This document shows positions 45,669-57,516 of a stretch of 64,000 nt of DNA, piece after piece (the first letter of the stretch is position 1; every line of letters starts with the position of its first letter). Location of the stretch: NCBI GenBank assembly GCA_964019425.1, contig OZ025787.1, positions 1,488,001 to 1,552,000 of the forward strand, read 5' to 3'. The translations under genes were made by a program, and so were the position numbers. This stretch comes from Flectonema sp. DT1601. Taxonomy: Eukaryota > Euglenozoa > Diplonemea > Diplonemida > Diplonemidae. Under the pieces are notes generated by a model. It had not been told where the DNA came from and made no database searches. It saw nothing but the letters and a program-made list of their open reading frames with translations.

Positions 45669-46303
45669 GAGTGATGTGGATATGTTAGTTGTTGTTGTTG
45701 AATTAGTGACTACGACAAGACAGTCAGTTCTTCTTTGTGTGACTGCAGGTACTCTGAGAGTCGGATTGTTTCTTTATTTTAGTTCACTTTATTCTCGGGG
45801 GAGGTTTCTGTCTGCTTTCCCTTTTCATTTCATTTACTCATAAGTAAGCAATGAGTCAACCTCCGTCACTCGTAGCACTTTGTGAGAGTTGCTTAATTCT
45901 CTCGGCCATCTTCTCAGGTGAGCTGTCAGGATTGAAGTACGAAATCTTTTCCACCCAACTCATTGTATCTGTGGTTACACCTCGAGTACTGTGAATGGAA
46001 TATTCTGAATGAACTTTTCCACACAAAGGGAACAGTTCCCTCCACACGCTATGTTTGTTTGTGTTTTCGAATTTCGGCTAAAAGTATTTTCTCTGCTGAG
46101 CGAATATCTGAAATAGTAAACAACACTTGTTACTGTCATCCTGATAAGTAGTCCTCTGTAATTATGAGAAAGTTACCCAACGTGGATGGTGATTTTAGAT
46201 ACTGCTGCGGAAAAAGATTTGGCTCCGAGTGAAGTATTTTGAGTAACGGATTTTTGTTTATTTCCTTTTGAATATTTATTTCCAAAAGTAGGATTCCAAC
46301 ACA
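45669..46303. other. Intergenic spacer
   Basis: No supportable gene. It ends with a T-rich tract and an AAAGTAG acceptor at 46291. Confidence 0.5.
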
Positions 46304-47239
46304 ATGTCAATCTCACGACTTGAGGAGGAGTTTATCGCGGGGGGTGTGGAGATGAACGTTCGTGATGACGGCCGTGGTCGACTTGAAGAGCGACACTTGT
46401 CAGTGCAGACTGGGTTTATGGAGAACTGTTACGGAAGCGCGAGGGTTAAGATTGGTCAAACAGAAGCAATGTGCTGCGTGAATGCTGAAATCGCACAAAC
46501 ACATAACAAACAAGGAAGACTGGTAGTAAATGTTAATTGTACTCCAGGAAGTGTATCGACTGATAACATGAATTCATTTGGTACTAAATTAGCTCTAAAA
46601 TCATTCACTGGAATCCTTGCTCACAGAACAAGATGTATATTAAATACTGAAGAGATACCAGACATCGATCAGTACGGTGAGATCCCAGCAATTGCAAAGG
46701 GAGCAGCAGAAGAACAACAACCAAAGCAAGGAATTGATCACAAATCTTTATATATTCGTGATGATAAGTGTTGGGTACTTTACTGTGATGTTACTGTCTT
46801 AGCAAATGATGGAAACTGTTTGACGGCGACAACAATTGCAGTTAGGTCAGCTCTGCTTGCTACCCGACTACCAAAAGTAATTATCCACGATGACATCCCT
46901 GGTGATGAGGGGATCGAAATCTCTGGAAATTCAGAAGACGCTCACGAGATTCCTGGAGCTCGTGAAAATCTTCCAATTTGCGTAACGATTGCAAAGCTTG
47001 GCTCTCACTTAATTGTTGACCCAACTCACGCTGAGGAATGTTTCCCACTCGCCACCTATCACATCGGAGTGACACCAAACTTATCAATATCTTCTGTTAT
47101 CACTTCTTTATCTTCTGGTGCTGATAATCCATCAATGCACGCAAAGCCTAATGATGTTTGTAACATCTTAAATATGGCAGGTGGCATAGCGAGGACTATG
47201 TTCACAAGTATCGATGATCAGATGAATGAAGACGAATAA
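46304..47239 (+). CDS. RRP42: Exosome complex subunit RRP42 (RNase PH family)
   Basis: 311 aa. It has the RNase PH fold of the exosome ring, with EEFIAGGVEMNVRDDGRGR at the N-terminus, GSARVKIGQTEAMCCVNAEI, CWVLYCDVTVLANDGNCL and LPICVTIAKLGSHLIVDPT. These match the order and spacing of eukaryotic Rrp42/EXOSC7 more closely than Rrp45, Rrp43 or the Rrp41/46 group. In known exosomes this subunit is catalytically inert and helps form the hexameric barrel used in 3'-5' processing and decay of RNA. An insertion near residues 125-148 (DQYGEIPAIAKGAAEEQQPK) is larger than in the human protein. The start follows AAGTAG by 12 nt. Confidence 0.85.
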   Translation: MSISRLEEEFIAGGVEMNVRDDGRGRLEERHLSVQTGFMENCYGSARVKIGQTEAMCCVNAEIAQTHNKQGRLVVNVNCTPGSVSTDNMNSFGTKLALKSFTGILAHRTRCILNTEEIPDIDQYGEIPAIAKGAAEEQQPKQGIDHKSLYIRDDKCWVLYCDVTVLANDGNCLTATTIAVRSALLATRLPKVIIHDDIPGDEGIEISGNSEDAHEIPGARENLPICVTIAKLGSHLIVDPTHAEECFPLATYHIGVTPNLSISSVITSLSSGADNPSMHAKPNDVCNILNMAGGIARTMFTSIDDQMNEDE

Positions 47240-47852
47240 AGTGACTGCATGAGGAGGTAATAAAACATCTGACGAGAAGGAGAACCAACACAAGAGTTGG
47301 ATAGCAAACAGTACTTCTAATTTGATTACCAACTCTGTTTGGTAATAATATTTCCAAACAAATAAAGAGCAAATAAAGAAGAGAAGGTTCTCATCGATTC
47401 TTTACAAGTTGCTCAGATCCGACTAACCAATCAGAAAAGTATTTCTGTTTTTTTTAATAGCTAGTGGCCGAGAGAGTAACGTCACTCTGAGTAGTGCGGT
47501 GTTTATGTTTAACAAGTCAGGAATGAAGTCTTGATTTGTCGACAACACCAAACAGTTACTCAGATCCTTCAGTTGGTTGATTAGTAACAATTGCGCACCT
47601 CCTACATTGGGGGTGATTACGTCTGTTTTTTTTTAATAAGTTGAAAGAAGAACAAAAAAGAAATGAAGTTTTCTGGTAAGGCAATCATCCGTTTTTTTTG
47701 AATTCGGAAAGCAAAAGAGATCACTTTTGAGAGTGCGAAATGTTTTATTATTTATTCTTAATTCTTTTATACAACACACAGAACAAGATACCATGAGGGT
47801 GTAGTCAACAAGTTACTAGTAACCGTAAAAGAAGACTTTTATTCACAGTCAC
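47240..47852. other. Intergenic spacer
   Basis: Small inverted repeats (CCAAC/GTTGG near 47285 and TTACCAA/TTGGTAA near 47326-47345) lie in the probable 3' UTR of RRP42. It ends with an ATTCACAG acceptor at 47848. No gene is seen. Confidence 0.5.
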
Positions 47853-50800
47853 ATGTCATCTGATGAAGGAGACAGTTCTGTATCAGACAGCACTCTGCTA
47901 TCAATAATTCGATATGTCGGGATACCTGTAAGAGATTCGAGTGGTGCCATAACTGGAGTCGACTACAACAGAAAAGACAGCTACATTGCTCTTCATGAAC
48001 TCGGTAAACTCCTTCAAGAAGAAGAATCTCGAATTCGTTCATATGAAAAAGAAGAAAGCAGAATTGAAGAACCTCGTTCTGTATTCGTACGAGTCTCAAG
48101 TTGGAGAATTCCCACTAAAATATTAATTCCGTTATTCTTATTTCTAGACTTGTCTGAAACTACATTACTTGGTCGAATTATTTACATATTTATCGCTTTG
48201 TTGATTCCTCCTCCTAAACACACTGCGAGTATGGCTTTGAATCACAAACTTATATCAGAGACGAGAATGTTGTTTTCATCTTTTGGAATTCAAAATAAAT
48301 TACGGCAGCTACTCGTTCATATTCTAAAGAATAGAAACAGCAGACGACTAAATGGAGATGAGGTCAGAGTGCTAACAGGTTTCTTAGAGCTGGTGGTGTC
48401 TTTAATACGTCTCCCTGATGGTCGTCTTCCAACTGGTGCTCCGAGTAGGACTACTGATGAGATTGTTTCAACCATGTCTGAGGTTCGTATCCTTGAACTG
48501 CTTCCTCAGATTATTCAACAAAATGACTTTTATCTGAACGGTTCTGCAGACACTCATCCGTCATTCACACAATCGCAGAGGCTTCCTCTACCTTCTGAGA
48601 CCATTCCTGTTCCTGTTTCTAATGAACCTAATCTAGTCAATGATAGTGTTGGTTACACACAACTAAACCCTCAAGACACTCAATTAGAAATATTACCAGA
48701 GACTTTAATATCTCAAATAGAAGATGTTGATGAGGTACAGAAACTGATGTTGGCGCCAACTTTTCGACTCAACCAACAAGACCAGGATGCTCAGATTGAG
48801 GAGACACAACTGACGATGATGGACACGCAGCTGCCGAATATTCTGAGCGACAGTCTTCCTGAAACTCAGCAACCGATTGAGAAATCCACAACCGAAGAGA
48901 TCGAAACAGAAGACAGCAACTCTGAAGAAGAAGACGAAGAAGAAGAGGAGAGCAACTCCAACGACGATGAAGTCCATAGAAAGCGAAAAGGAGGGAAAGA
49001 AATTATTTCAAACGAACTCAAACGCGCAAAGCTCACTGAAGCCGCCGCAGAGCGCATCCTGGAAGGTTTGTATTATTTAGTACGGTTGTTGAATACTTAA
49101 ATCAGTCTAATAATAATAATAATAATAATAATACTACAGGAATGAACCCTGACCTCGATGATGAGGAAGCTGCACAACTTGAAAAGATTCAAAAGTCAGG
49201 TCCTGCTGAAGTTGAAGACGACATCGAATATTGGAATCAACTGGTGATTGAAATTATTAATTACCTCTACCGCAGACAGGATATGTCAATGCTTACTTCA
49301 GCATCACGAGAGACAGTAAATCAGACTTGTAGTCACACTCTCTCACAGGCACTCACTGATAGTTTAAATAGTGAAAAGAGAACTCGAGCAATGCAGCATC
49401 CAAAACTAAACGGAACTTTAGGAAAACAGGGATTCTTTACCAGAAATAATAAAATTGTGAGAGCTGAAGTACTCACCAGAGGAGGTATCGTTGATGCTCG
49501 AGAACGAGTTACAAGAAATCGATTACATCGCGAAGAAGACACATCGAAATATACAATTCGTGTGCAGGGGATTCTAGGAAGATTCTTAAGTGGTTTCTTA
49601 GACGCTGCTGGGATGGTTCTCATCCAGCACAGTATTCCAAAAGTATTAAATAAGATTCACAGACAAGATGACTTTGAGAACTCATACTCGGATGAGCAGA
49701 TTGATTTTTCAATAAAATTCTATTCATTCACTCGAATCCTACTCAGCTATTGCAGAGCAACAGCCGTGGCTACCAATTCTTTAATTGATTTGAGTGAGGT
49801 TTCTAGTCTTCTTCAAGAAGAGGTCTTCTTTAGAGCTTTCGATCTCTCCCTTTCAATGATTCAACAAGAAGTTCCTTCTACTGGTGAAGGAAGTGTACCA
49901 ACACGTGATGTTATTAATCAAAAGAAACAATCGCATCATGTGTGCATCTCTTTTTTAAAAGAATGTTTTGTTATTTTATCATCACTGCTGGAGACATACA
50001 AACCGAAGAAACCTTCTGATGTTCCCGACGCTCGTTTCACTGCAACTAAAGCTCTCGCTGCTTCTGTTCTTCATCGACGGGACAACATTCAAATGATAAT
50101 TAGATTTCTTAAAGAACATGAAGTGTTTAAATATCCTTACAGTTATAGAAATGATTTAATTCAATTATCTCACGTTGTGTTGGTGTCTTTGGGGTTCATA
50201 TCTCGAGGGGGGAAGATTTATGTTCAAAAGAAGTCGAGGAAAAAGAAGAAGAAAACAAAACGCAAATCCAACAACAAGGAACAGCCTGCAGACGATGAAT
50301 CGATGCCTAGCATTCACTCTGATGTTGATCACTCAGAGGCGAGTAGTTCTGTTTACAGTGAGTGGACTGTTGAGGAGGAAATAGGTGTCTATAATGAACA
50401 GAAGTCAAACAGACAAGCATCCAGAGCATTCCACGCGGAATGGAATCGCGCAAATAGGTACGAAATTCACTCAGTCAGAGATACGGATGTCTTTACTGAG
50501 AACTTACTTCTCAAAGAGAAACCTGGTCTGGCAATGCTTTACCAGGCAGCACCAATTAAATATAACGACTCGCCTTCACAGGAATCTGATACTTCAGAGA
50601 ACCCTTCTAATTCAATAGACTTGTTGTACTATTCTACTTTAAATGTTGGAGAGATCTGTCCTAAACATGTTCTCAAAGATATTAAGAAAGCTACTCGTGG
50701 AGAAGACAACGACGACTCTGATGCTTCCAATCCAGCTAATCGTTTTCTTGAACAAGACGCTCAGTCAACTGATGACAGTAGTGATTCGATAGCGACTGTT

Positions 50801-52188
50801 TATGAAGACAGAGAAATAGATTTAAAAGGAATCCTTTATGAGTTCGTACAGCCGAGAGTATTACAAACATACATCGATTGTCTTAAGGAATGGAAAATTA
50901 ATTCTGAAGAGACTAACGGTTGTATTTGTCATTTCCTAATGCGAGTAGCTTTCGAACTCAAACTCTCACCCTGCGTGTTGTCAGTCGAATGTCTCGCAGT
51001 TTACGAAGAGATATTACAATCAATTCAAGTGATGTCTGCTGATGAATCTCTTCGTCACTTAGTTCATAAGAAATATCAATTACTTAAAGAAACGTGTGAG
51101 AAGTTAGTAAGGAAATGGATCTTCTTATTTAAGAAACATGACTACTGGGGAGTACTATCTCTTGGTTGGGTTACGAGGTACGAGGCGGATATCATCCAAG
51201 ATGGGTCGCTGTTTTCTGAAGAAGTCCAACGAGTTCAGCAGCCTGAAGAGGGCGAACAATCTTTCCATTTTGACAACCTTTCTGGTGATGAAATGTTAGG
51301 AGAAGCCGCTCACTTCGACACGGATGTTGACCCAGAGATACGAGCTCGAGCTGCTGCCTGGCGTGCGAAACGTTGGGGACCAGAAGATGACATTCGTCTG
51401 AAACAAGTTTGGGAACAGTTCCTTGAGAATCACGGTGATGGTTTCGTAGGTGACATCAAATCAAAAGTTTTTAAAGAAAAGGTTTGTCCCCCTCCAGTAG
51501 TTATAATTATTGTAATTATCCCAAACACTAATCAAACACAAACAGACTTTTAGTGCGAAAGCAATTCTCGAAAAAGCAATATCACTCGGATTGGTGGTCC
51601 CTTCAGATGTTGCTGCCCTTCCAGCACCAAAGGTTTGTATTCTTTTCTTTTATTAATAAGATTCACTTGATGTTTACTTGCTAACAACAATACGAACAGG
51701 CGAAGTGGACAAAAGATCTCGAAGAAAGCCTGCGAGACAACTTTGGCGTATACTCTACTGGCCATCCACAAGGAGATGACTGTCTCGTTAGACTACGAGA
51801 GGACTTGTTTCCAATGTTTGCGGAAGATCAAATCTTACGAAAAGCGAAAGCACTCGGAATTGAAGAAGCAACAGCCATTCAGGAGGCGAGAAAGAAAGCA
51901 ACCGCCACTCGCGCAGCAGCAGCACGTCGGAAGAAGCGCGAAGATGATCTCGAACTCACTCGACTCCTTGAAGAGGAAGACCAGCGGGAAGGAGATGACG
52001 AAAACGAAGTAGTCCCATCTCGCAAGAGTAAGAAGTCTAAGAAGGAGAAGAAAAATAAAAAAGAAAAGAAGTCGAAGAAGGAAAAGAAGGAGAAAAAAAG
52101 CAAACGCGAGAAAGAGAAGCGGGAAGCATCCCCTTCACCCACTTTGGAAGAAGAACCAAAGAAGCGATCTCGCGTTGAAGACGAGTAG
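47853..52188 (+). CDS. TIMELESS: Timeless/Tof1 replication-fork protein (4 exons)
   Basis: CDS join(47853..49065,49140..51481,51546..51632,51700..52188), 1376 aa. The N-terminal third has the helical order of the TIMELESS domain (SLLSIIRYVGIPVRD, then a DYNRKD and WRIPTKILIPLFLFLD segment). A later block near residue 970 (FVQPRVLQTYIDCLKEWKIN, then ETNGCICHFLMRVAFELK) matches the family's second conserved region. Near 1148 RWGPEDDIRLKQVWEQFLEN is Myb-like, as at the Timeless C-terminus. A TQL/TQxP-rich linker ends exon 1, and the tail is extremely Lys/Glu-rich and probably nuclear. In other eukaryotes this protein works with Tipin/Csm3 to stabilise forks and signal to the S-phase checkpoint. 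The leader is only 4 nt after ATTCACAG. All three introns fall where conservation or charge pattern continues in frame. Confidence 0.85.
49066..49139 (+). other. Cis-spliced intron (74 nt) with TAA repeats
   Basis: GTTTGT...TACAG, phase 1. It contains about eight TAA trinucleotides just before the acceptor. Removal joins GGA-ATG-AAC in frame. Confidence 0.8.
51482..51545 (+). other. Cis-spliced intron (64 nt)
   Basis: GTTTGT...AAACAG, phase 0, between AAG and ACT codons. Confidence 0.8.
51633..51699 (+). other. Cis-spliced intron (67 nt)
   Basis: GTTTGT...GAACAG, phase 0, with a CTAAC branch-like motif about 20 nt before the acceptor. Confidence 0.8.
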
Positions 52189-52516
52189 GAAGCTTTTTGT
52201 TGATTGCGAACATCATTTTGTAGTGGCTGTTGCTACTTATTGTTTTCATTCATTTTGTCATTTGGGCGGAAGTCGTTTTTACGAATGTAGATTATTTCAG
52301 AACCTCTTTGAGGGTTTTATTTTTGTAACTTCCTTAGCGAACTGTAGCAGTTTACCACTTCTGTTTGAGGGGTGCGACATCATTACGAATGGTTAATCTT
52401 ATTATTACTTCTCACAGATGATAATTTATGATTCCTTTGATGAAAGTTAATTAGTTTGTTGTGATCTTTCTTTGATTTGATTTCATAAACAACTTCAACA
52501 GAATGACCTCAACAAC
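52189..52516. other. Intergenic spacer
   Basis: T-rich 3' UTR and leader. The CTTCAACAG acceptor ends at 52501. No other feature is seen. Confidence 0.5.
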
Positions 52517-53659
52517 ATGGCATCTTTTGATGGTAAGGTTCTAATACTGACTGCGATATTAATTTATTGCATCGGAACGATGGGCATATGGACCGGCAAG
52601 CGCAGCACCTGTTCTGGAAGAGGCAGAATAAACGGAAAGGGAAATTGCGACTGCCAGGAGCGTTTCGTAGGTACTACTTGTGGGTTATGTCAATTCGGAA
52701 GATATGGTGGAGGATGTTATTTTGGCTCTCCTGTAAAGGGAAGACTAGTAGAGAAGATCCACGCTGTTATCATCGTCGCTCCCCAAACACCAGATTATGA
52801 AAGAACGCGACTACAGGAGTTGTCATCAGAACTGCAGAACCATTTATATGTTTCATCGTGTTCTGTTATTCAGTATCCTCAGTCAAAAAATATTCAATCC
52901 CGAGAATCGAACCCAGACGAAGACATACTCGGCTCCGCTAACTATGTTATCGTAGCAGACTACTCAGATGGGATTGCTTCTCTGTTAGAACGACACAAAC
53001 AGAACCTCCCTGACGTTGTAGTAATCACTTGGATATTATCGAACGCTGTCAATTTAGAGTTGTGGAAGGAATTACGTCCCAACGCACACACTTCTCCTTC
53101 TGAAGGATTACTTAAGAACATCGGAGGTGGGAAGTTAGAACCAGTTCGTGTGATTCCCGAACCAGCACTCGAATGTAAAGCGAAAGGTTCTTCAGAGAAA
53201 GATAACATTTCTATTCAACATGATTTCGATGTTGATGTGAAAACAGTTGGAGATGAGATGTCAGGATTTGGAAGAGTTCGTTATGAAGGCAGCGGGTGGG
53301 GTGTTAACAATCAGATTCACGTTCCCGATCTTCGGACTTCATTTTCAACAACTCAACTCGTTTTCCTCCCGCAATCCTTCTCCGACGTCGTTCCAGTTAC
53401 CGCGTTTGATGCCGCCAGTTGCGGAGCTCTTTACATTCCACTTCCTGCAGAGCCACATGCTCCACTTCGTCATCTGGTGCCGACAGCTATCTTCCCTGAG
53501 AACCTCCTCGACCTTCGTATTCAAATACAATCACTTTTACAACATCCTAATCGAATTATTGCAATTACTGAAGAGTTTGCGACCTCTACGAATATCGCAA
53601 ATACTTTAAAGGAAGTTACTTCCCAGCTAGTGAATACCTACGAAGTGTTACTTCCATAG
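52517..53659 (+). CDS. Type II membrane protein: EGF-like module plus glycosyltransferase-like domain
   Basis: 380 aa. A hydrophobic segment at about 7-26 (KVLILTAILIYCIGTMGIWT) predicts a signal anchor. A compact Cys-rich region at 32-67 (CSGRGRINGKGNCDCQERF, then CGLCQFGRYGGGCYFG) has EGF-like spacing. The C-terminal half contains DVVPVTAFDAASCGALYIPL, followed by an LLQHPNRIIAITEEF helix. This recalls the C-terminal donor-binding half of GT-B enzymes of the CgeB/GT1 type (xAxxCGALL, then a terminal helix). A Golgi glycosyltransferase is the best guess. The N-terminal Rossmann half is weak, so activity is uncertain. The start lies 15 nt after CTTCAACAG. Confidence 0.55.
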   Translation: MASFDGKVLILTAILIYCIGTMGIWTGKRSTCSGRGRINGKGNCDCQERFVGTTCGLCQFGRYGGGCYFGSPVKGRLVEKIHAVIIVAPQTPDYERTRLQELSSELQNHLYVSSCSVIQYPQSKNIQSRESNPDEDILGSANYVIVADYSDGIASLLERHKQNLPDVVVITWILSNAVNLELWKELRPNAHTSPSEGLLKNIGGGKLEPVRVIPEPALECKAKGSSEKDNISIQHDFDVDVKTVGDEMSGFGRVRYEGSGWGVNNQIHVPDLRTSFSTTQLVFLPQSFSDVVPVTAFDAASCGALYIPLPAEPHAPLRHLVPTAIFPENLLDLRIQIQSLLQHPNRIIAITEEFATSTNIANTLKEVTSQLVNTYEVLLP

Positions 53660-53954
53660 GATTGTTGTCTAAAGCAGGCAGTTCAATTACACGGAGGTGG
53701 ACAATATATCGACCGACAGCATGCTAACTAGTCGGGTGGAATGGGCGATCAGTTTACTGATCTTTCTAACATTATTTGATACTTTGAAACTATCCCTTAC
53801 GATAACGATTCAACTGTTCACAGAGGAGGGTGTCCACAGTTTCTTTGTGGTACTTGTTTTATTCCTTTTATTTATTTTTTTTTGACTGGGAAAAAAAAAA
53901 TAATTATAATTTTTTTTCATCAAAACAAGGGGACTTTTTTAATTTTCTTTTTAA

Positions 53955-54440
53955 ATGACGAAAAGAGTTCAAATAAGTGACGTGGTCGACATAAAAGACG
54001 AACAACGAGAGGAAGAGGAAGCGAGAAAGAAGCGAATAGCAGCTGATAAGGAAATGGAGAATAAGTTTTGGAAACAAACTTTTAATAAAAATAGAACATT
54101 TTTAGGAACTGAAAGAAAGACGTACAGCGTGTTGATGTTTATTTGTATCATCACATACCTCGTAGCCTGGAGTATAGAATACTTTGCTAAGGAACTAATT
54201 TCTAATATACTTGCAGACCCTACTTGTATGAACCAATCAGACTATATTGGAACTCCACGTGCTAAACTATTAGAGGCTGCCTGTACACATCGCTACCGCG
54301 ACATGTTAGTAGCCGACGAGATTATCGACCACTGCGTCGGTGCTAAAAACGCCTGTCTTTGGGTCGGAGTTATTGCGATGGTTTTCGCCTACGCGCCGTC
54401 GCGAAAGCAAAAGCAGTCACCGAAAGCACATGCTGACTAA
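53955..54440 (+). CDS. Small two-TM protein of unknown function
   Basis: 161 aa. A charged N-terminal coiled helix (DEQREEEEARKKRIAADKEM) precedes TM1 (YSVLMFICIITYLVAWSIEY). A loop containing three Cys and His follows (PTCMNQSDY, then EAACTHRYRD), then TM2 (ACLWVGVIAMVFAYA) and a basic tail. The loop cysteines suggest a luminal disulphide-bonded loop. No family is recognised. Unlike its neighbours it lacks a clear AG acceptor just before the ATG; a T-rich tract directly precedes the start. Confidence 0.55.
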   Translation: MTKRVQISDVVDIKDEQREEEEARKKRIAADKEMENKFWKQTFNKNRTFLGTERKTYSVLMFICIITYLVAWSIEYFAKELISNILADPTCMNQSDYIGTPRAKLLEAACTHRYRDMLVADEIIDHCVGAKNACLWVGVIAMVFAYAPSRKQKQSPKAHAD

Positions 54441-54891
54441 AACATAATCCCTGTTATCCTTAATTAAATTAATCATTGTGTTCACTCGCCGTTACTGGGA
54501 GACTCGCTGTTGCTTTCTTTTCCTGTGCTGAGTGATATGCTTAAGTTCAGCACGTAGATCTTCATCTGCTGAGGTCGGTAAGAAGTAAGTCGCAGTCACA
54601 TTGGCTGCCGTCAGACGAGTCGACCACGTGGTCGCTCAAAGATCTGAGGACCCGAACCTTAAAACTTTTCCTTAACTAATATAAAGTAATCATTATATTA
54701 TCTACTTGTGTTCTGATCCCGACAATCAACTTCACCGGTCGAGTTGCTTCCTTGAAGTTGTGTTAACAGAAATAGTTACAAACGGAAGGTCCTATTTGAT
54801 ATGTTAGGAACCTGTTGTGGTATTACTCTCTTAGGTCTTCTGTGGTGGTTGTTAATATTTCATTTCTTATCATTAGTTGAACATCAACAAT
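54441..54891. other. Intergenic spacer with a perfect palindrome
   Basis: CGACCACGTGGTCG (54621-54634) is a 14-nt perfect palindrome containing CACGTG. No gene is seen. It ends in the TTATCATTAG acceptor at 54876. Confidence 0.5.
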
Positions 54892-57130
54892 ATGGAGATG
54901 CCAGAAACTCTGACGGGTCTTTGCAACAAAGATGCCTACTCAGTTATGCCTCCACAGCCTCTCGGTGATTATTTGACAGCGATTGTTGAAACGCTAAAAG
55001 ACTTCGACACGAAGATCACACGCGCTGAAGAGTCGCAAGCAAAGATCAATGGTCTGGAGAAGACAGTTGCTGAACTGGAAACCGAACTGCGCGCACAAGA
55101 CGCCGATCGAAGAATTAGTGCTTTAGAACATGACCTGGCAAGACCTGGTCCTTCCTTTAGACAAAGTAATCCTGTTTCTATTAAGCTTGGAGTGAATCTC
55201 TCGCGATTCATTTCTTTGGGTGGTCAGGATAACTTCAAGTCAGGAGTAGCAAATATTGTCGGACTTCAAAAGTCAGATATCCAAGTACTCTCTCGACCTC
55301 TTGAAGACTCTGGTAGCACTACAATTAACTTTCGTATCTCATTTATGGGACCTAACAGAGAGCACGCTGAGAACCTCGCCAAGTCAATTAGTGGGAAGTC
55401 TGGATCGGTTGCAGGTATTGTGTTTTATTTTATTTTTAAAAACCTACTGTCCTGCGAAGGTCATTAAAACAACCAACGCAGGGATGGAAATTGAAGAAGT
55501 CACTCGACCAGAACCAAATCTGATTGGAGTTGGAGAGCCGCGTGTTGGTCTCTATCGCCACGGAGTTGGTAAGACAGTAGCCGTTATGTTAAATACAATG
55601 TCAACAGCCCTTGGTCGTTTAGCAGATGCGGAGTTTTGGATCCTCAACGCGCGTCACTACTTCAGAAAGTTGCGAAAATATAAAAAGAAACGTTACTCAC
55701 TACCTGCTGTTGAGGCATTCTTAACAACCAGCAAACAGATTCTCGGTGTTATTTATTGGCGCAAACTTGCTCGATATCCCGCATCGAGTAAAGCTCAGCA
55801 GAAGAAAAACAGAGCTCTCAAATACCTTCTAACGGCAACAGACAACGGTGCACGAAAGGCAGCTCTCGACAAAGCACTGCGGTGGTTGGCTTCAAAGCAA
55901 GCTGCTGACAAACGATCAACAGCTCAGAGAAGATCTATTGAATATCTGATGGCTAAGAGTGACACGAGGATTAGGAAATATATTTTTGGAAAACTGTTCC
56001 GTTTTATGGAACTCCGTCGGTCGATTAAAAGAAAAGGAGGAATTGCAGACAACCTTTTGATATTAACAAATAGAGGAATGCGAAAGTTTTGTTTTGGTAC
56101 TTTGCGCGCCTTTGCTGCCAAACGAAAAGCCCGCCGAGGGCTTGTGGACTCCCTGGCAGTTCTCAACAAGGGAGCACTCAGATCGAAGTACCTCCGAAAG
56201 CTGCGACTATTCGCAAAAGGAAGACGCAATAGAAGACGTCAGCACTCTGCTGTGTCTGCTCTTGGACTCCTTTCTGATAACACCACGAGAAAGAGATACT
56301 TTGAAGAGCTTTCTAACTTCGTACGGGCCCGCCGCAAGCTCGCCGAAAATCGCAAAAAGAATCATCTGAAGGCAAAGATTGCCGACCAGCTCAGCGGGAA
56401 AACCGCAAAGAAATGCGCCAGGCGATGCTACGAGAAGCTGAAGAATTACTCAAGGCTAAAGAATAAGGTGTGCAAGTAGTCCTTCTTATTGTTTTGATCT
56501 ACTTGTGATGTCATTATAATCTAACTATAAATAAAACAGGCGAAGGATAAAAAGATGATGGAAAAGATAATGAACTACTTAGACCAAGACAGTCAGTACG
56601 ATGATATGGTAAAGCGATGCGACACTTTGGGAACTCAAGTAGACGTCGGTTTGAAGACTTTGACGAATACGAACAGCGTTCTAAATAAACTCGTCGACAG
56701 ATTGATATCTGTAGACGAACAATTAGATCATTTGGATAAAGATAAAGTCTCTCGAAAGGAGATCGGGTCTGCGAGAATGGGACCGTCACAAGCTCCTTCA
56801 CGAGCAGCATCACCAACTCCAGCACTTGATAGACGAGATGTGTCACCTCCTCGCAGACACTTAGCTGGTCCCTCACCAATAACACCGATGCACATTCCGT
56901 CATCTGCAGTAGTTCCTCCTTCTAGTACTGCAGCCTCTGCTCCTCGCGATAAGGAAGCTGAGCAGATGCTCCTCCTTCAGAAAGAAAGAGCAAAACTCAA
57001 AGAAATGGAACGCTACAGTTCGAGTCCAAACGACTTCAACCTGCCATCAGCTGAGGACACTTTGTCCAGAGCTAGACAGTGGCAGAAGGACCGACAGTTT
57101 GCGAAGTCAGACTGGTCAGGTGGCAGGTAG
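54892..57130 (+). CDS. Basic helical-repeat protein with coiled coil, probably cytoskeletal (3 exons)
   Basis: CDS join(54892..55414,55482..56467,56540..57130), 699 aa. Residues 30-85 form a coiled coil (ITRAEESQAKINGLEKTVAE). About residues 230-503 hold seven diverged units of about 36 aa. Each has the pattern LL-x-R-x(2,3)-Y/F-x-KL-x-F-x-x-RR, as in SDTRIRKYIFGKLFRFMELR, NRGMRKFCFGTLRAFAAKRK and DNTTRKRYFEELSNFVRARR. They are rich in Lys/Arg with aromatic positions. I associate repeats of this style with flagellated euglenozoan proteins, perhaps calmodulin-, centrin- or microtubule-binding. Exon 3 adds a second coiled coil (TLTNTNSVLNKLVDRLISVD) and a Ser/Pro-rich tail. The start follows ATCATTAG by 15 nt. 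No catalytic motif is present. Confidence 0.7.
55415..55481 (+). other. Cis-spliced intron (67 nt)
   Basis: GTATTG...ACGCAG, phase 1. Only this acceptor keeps the frame; the nearer GCGAAG would give a stop two codons later. Confidence 0.75.
56468..56539 (+). other. Cis-spliced intron (72 nt)
   Basis: GTGTGC...AAACAG, phase 0, between AAG and GCG codons. Confidence 0.75.
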
Positions 57131-57516
57131 GATGACATCACTCAACCTGAGCGTCCTATTCAAAAATAGAAGATGTTCAGCCTTCTTCTTTATTTCTACT
57201 TTTCTGACGTAACGGATCTGGTACCTTAATATTAGTTTAGACCACTAGAGAGATGATCTACACCTGAGAGTAATATGAATCTAATCATCGTCTTCTTCAT
57301 AATTTGTTTCGATTATTTCATTTAGAGTGAAGTCGGGTTTTCAACATTTTGTATGCTGTGACTGACCCGATTCCCCTCTTTAAAATAACCTTCCCATCCC
57401 GTGTCCTGCCCTGCCACTGTATTTATTGTATTCGTGTAGAACATTAGATGAATTAGAAATGATGAGGTGGTTTCTGATTGTAAATATTATTTCACATCTT
57501 TCACAGTCACAATGAG
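57131..57516. other. Intergenic spacer
   Basis: AT-rich 3' UTR and leader. The CTTTCACAG acceptor ends at 57506. Nothing else is seen. Confidence 0.5.

Noticed and set aside
51879-52142. Minus-strand 87-aa frame rich in Ser/Phe
   Set aside because: Reverse-strand shadow of the Lys/Glu-rich Timeless tail.
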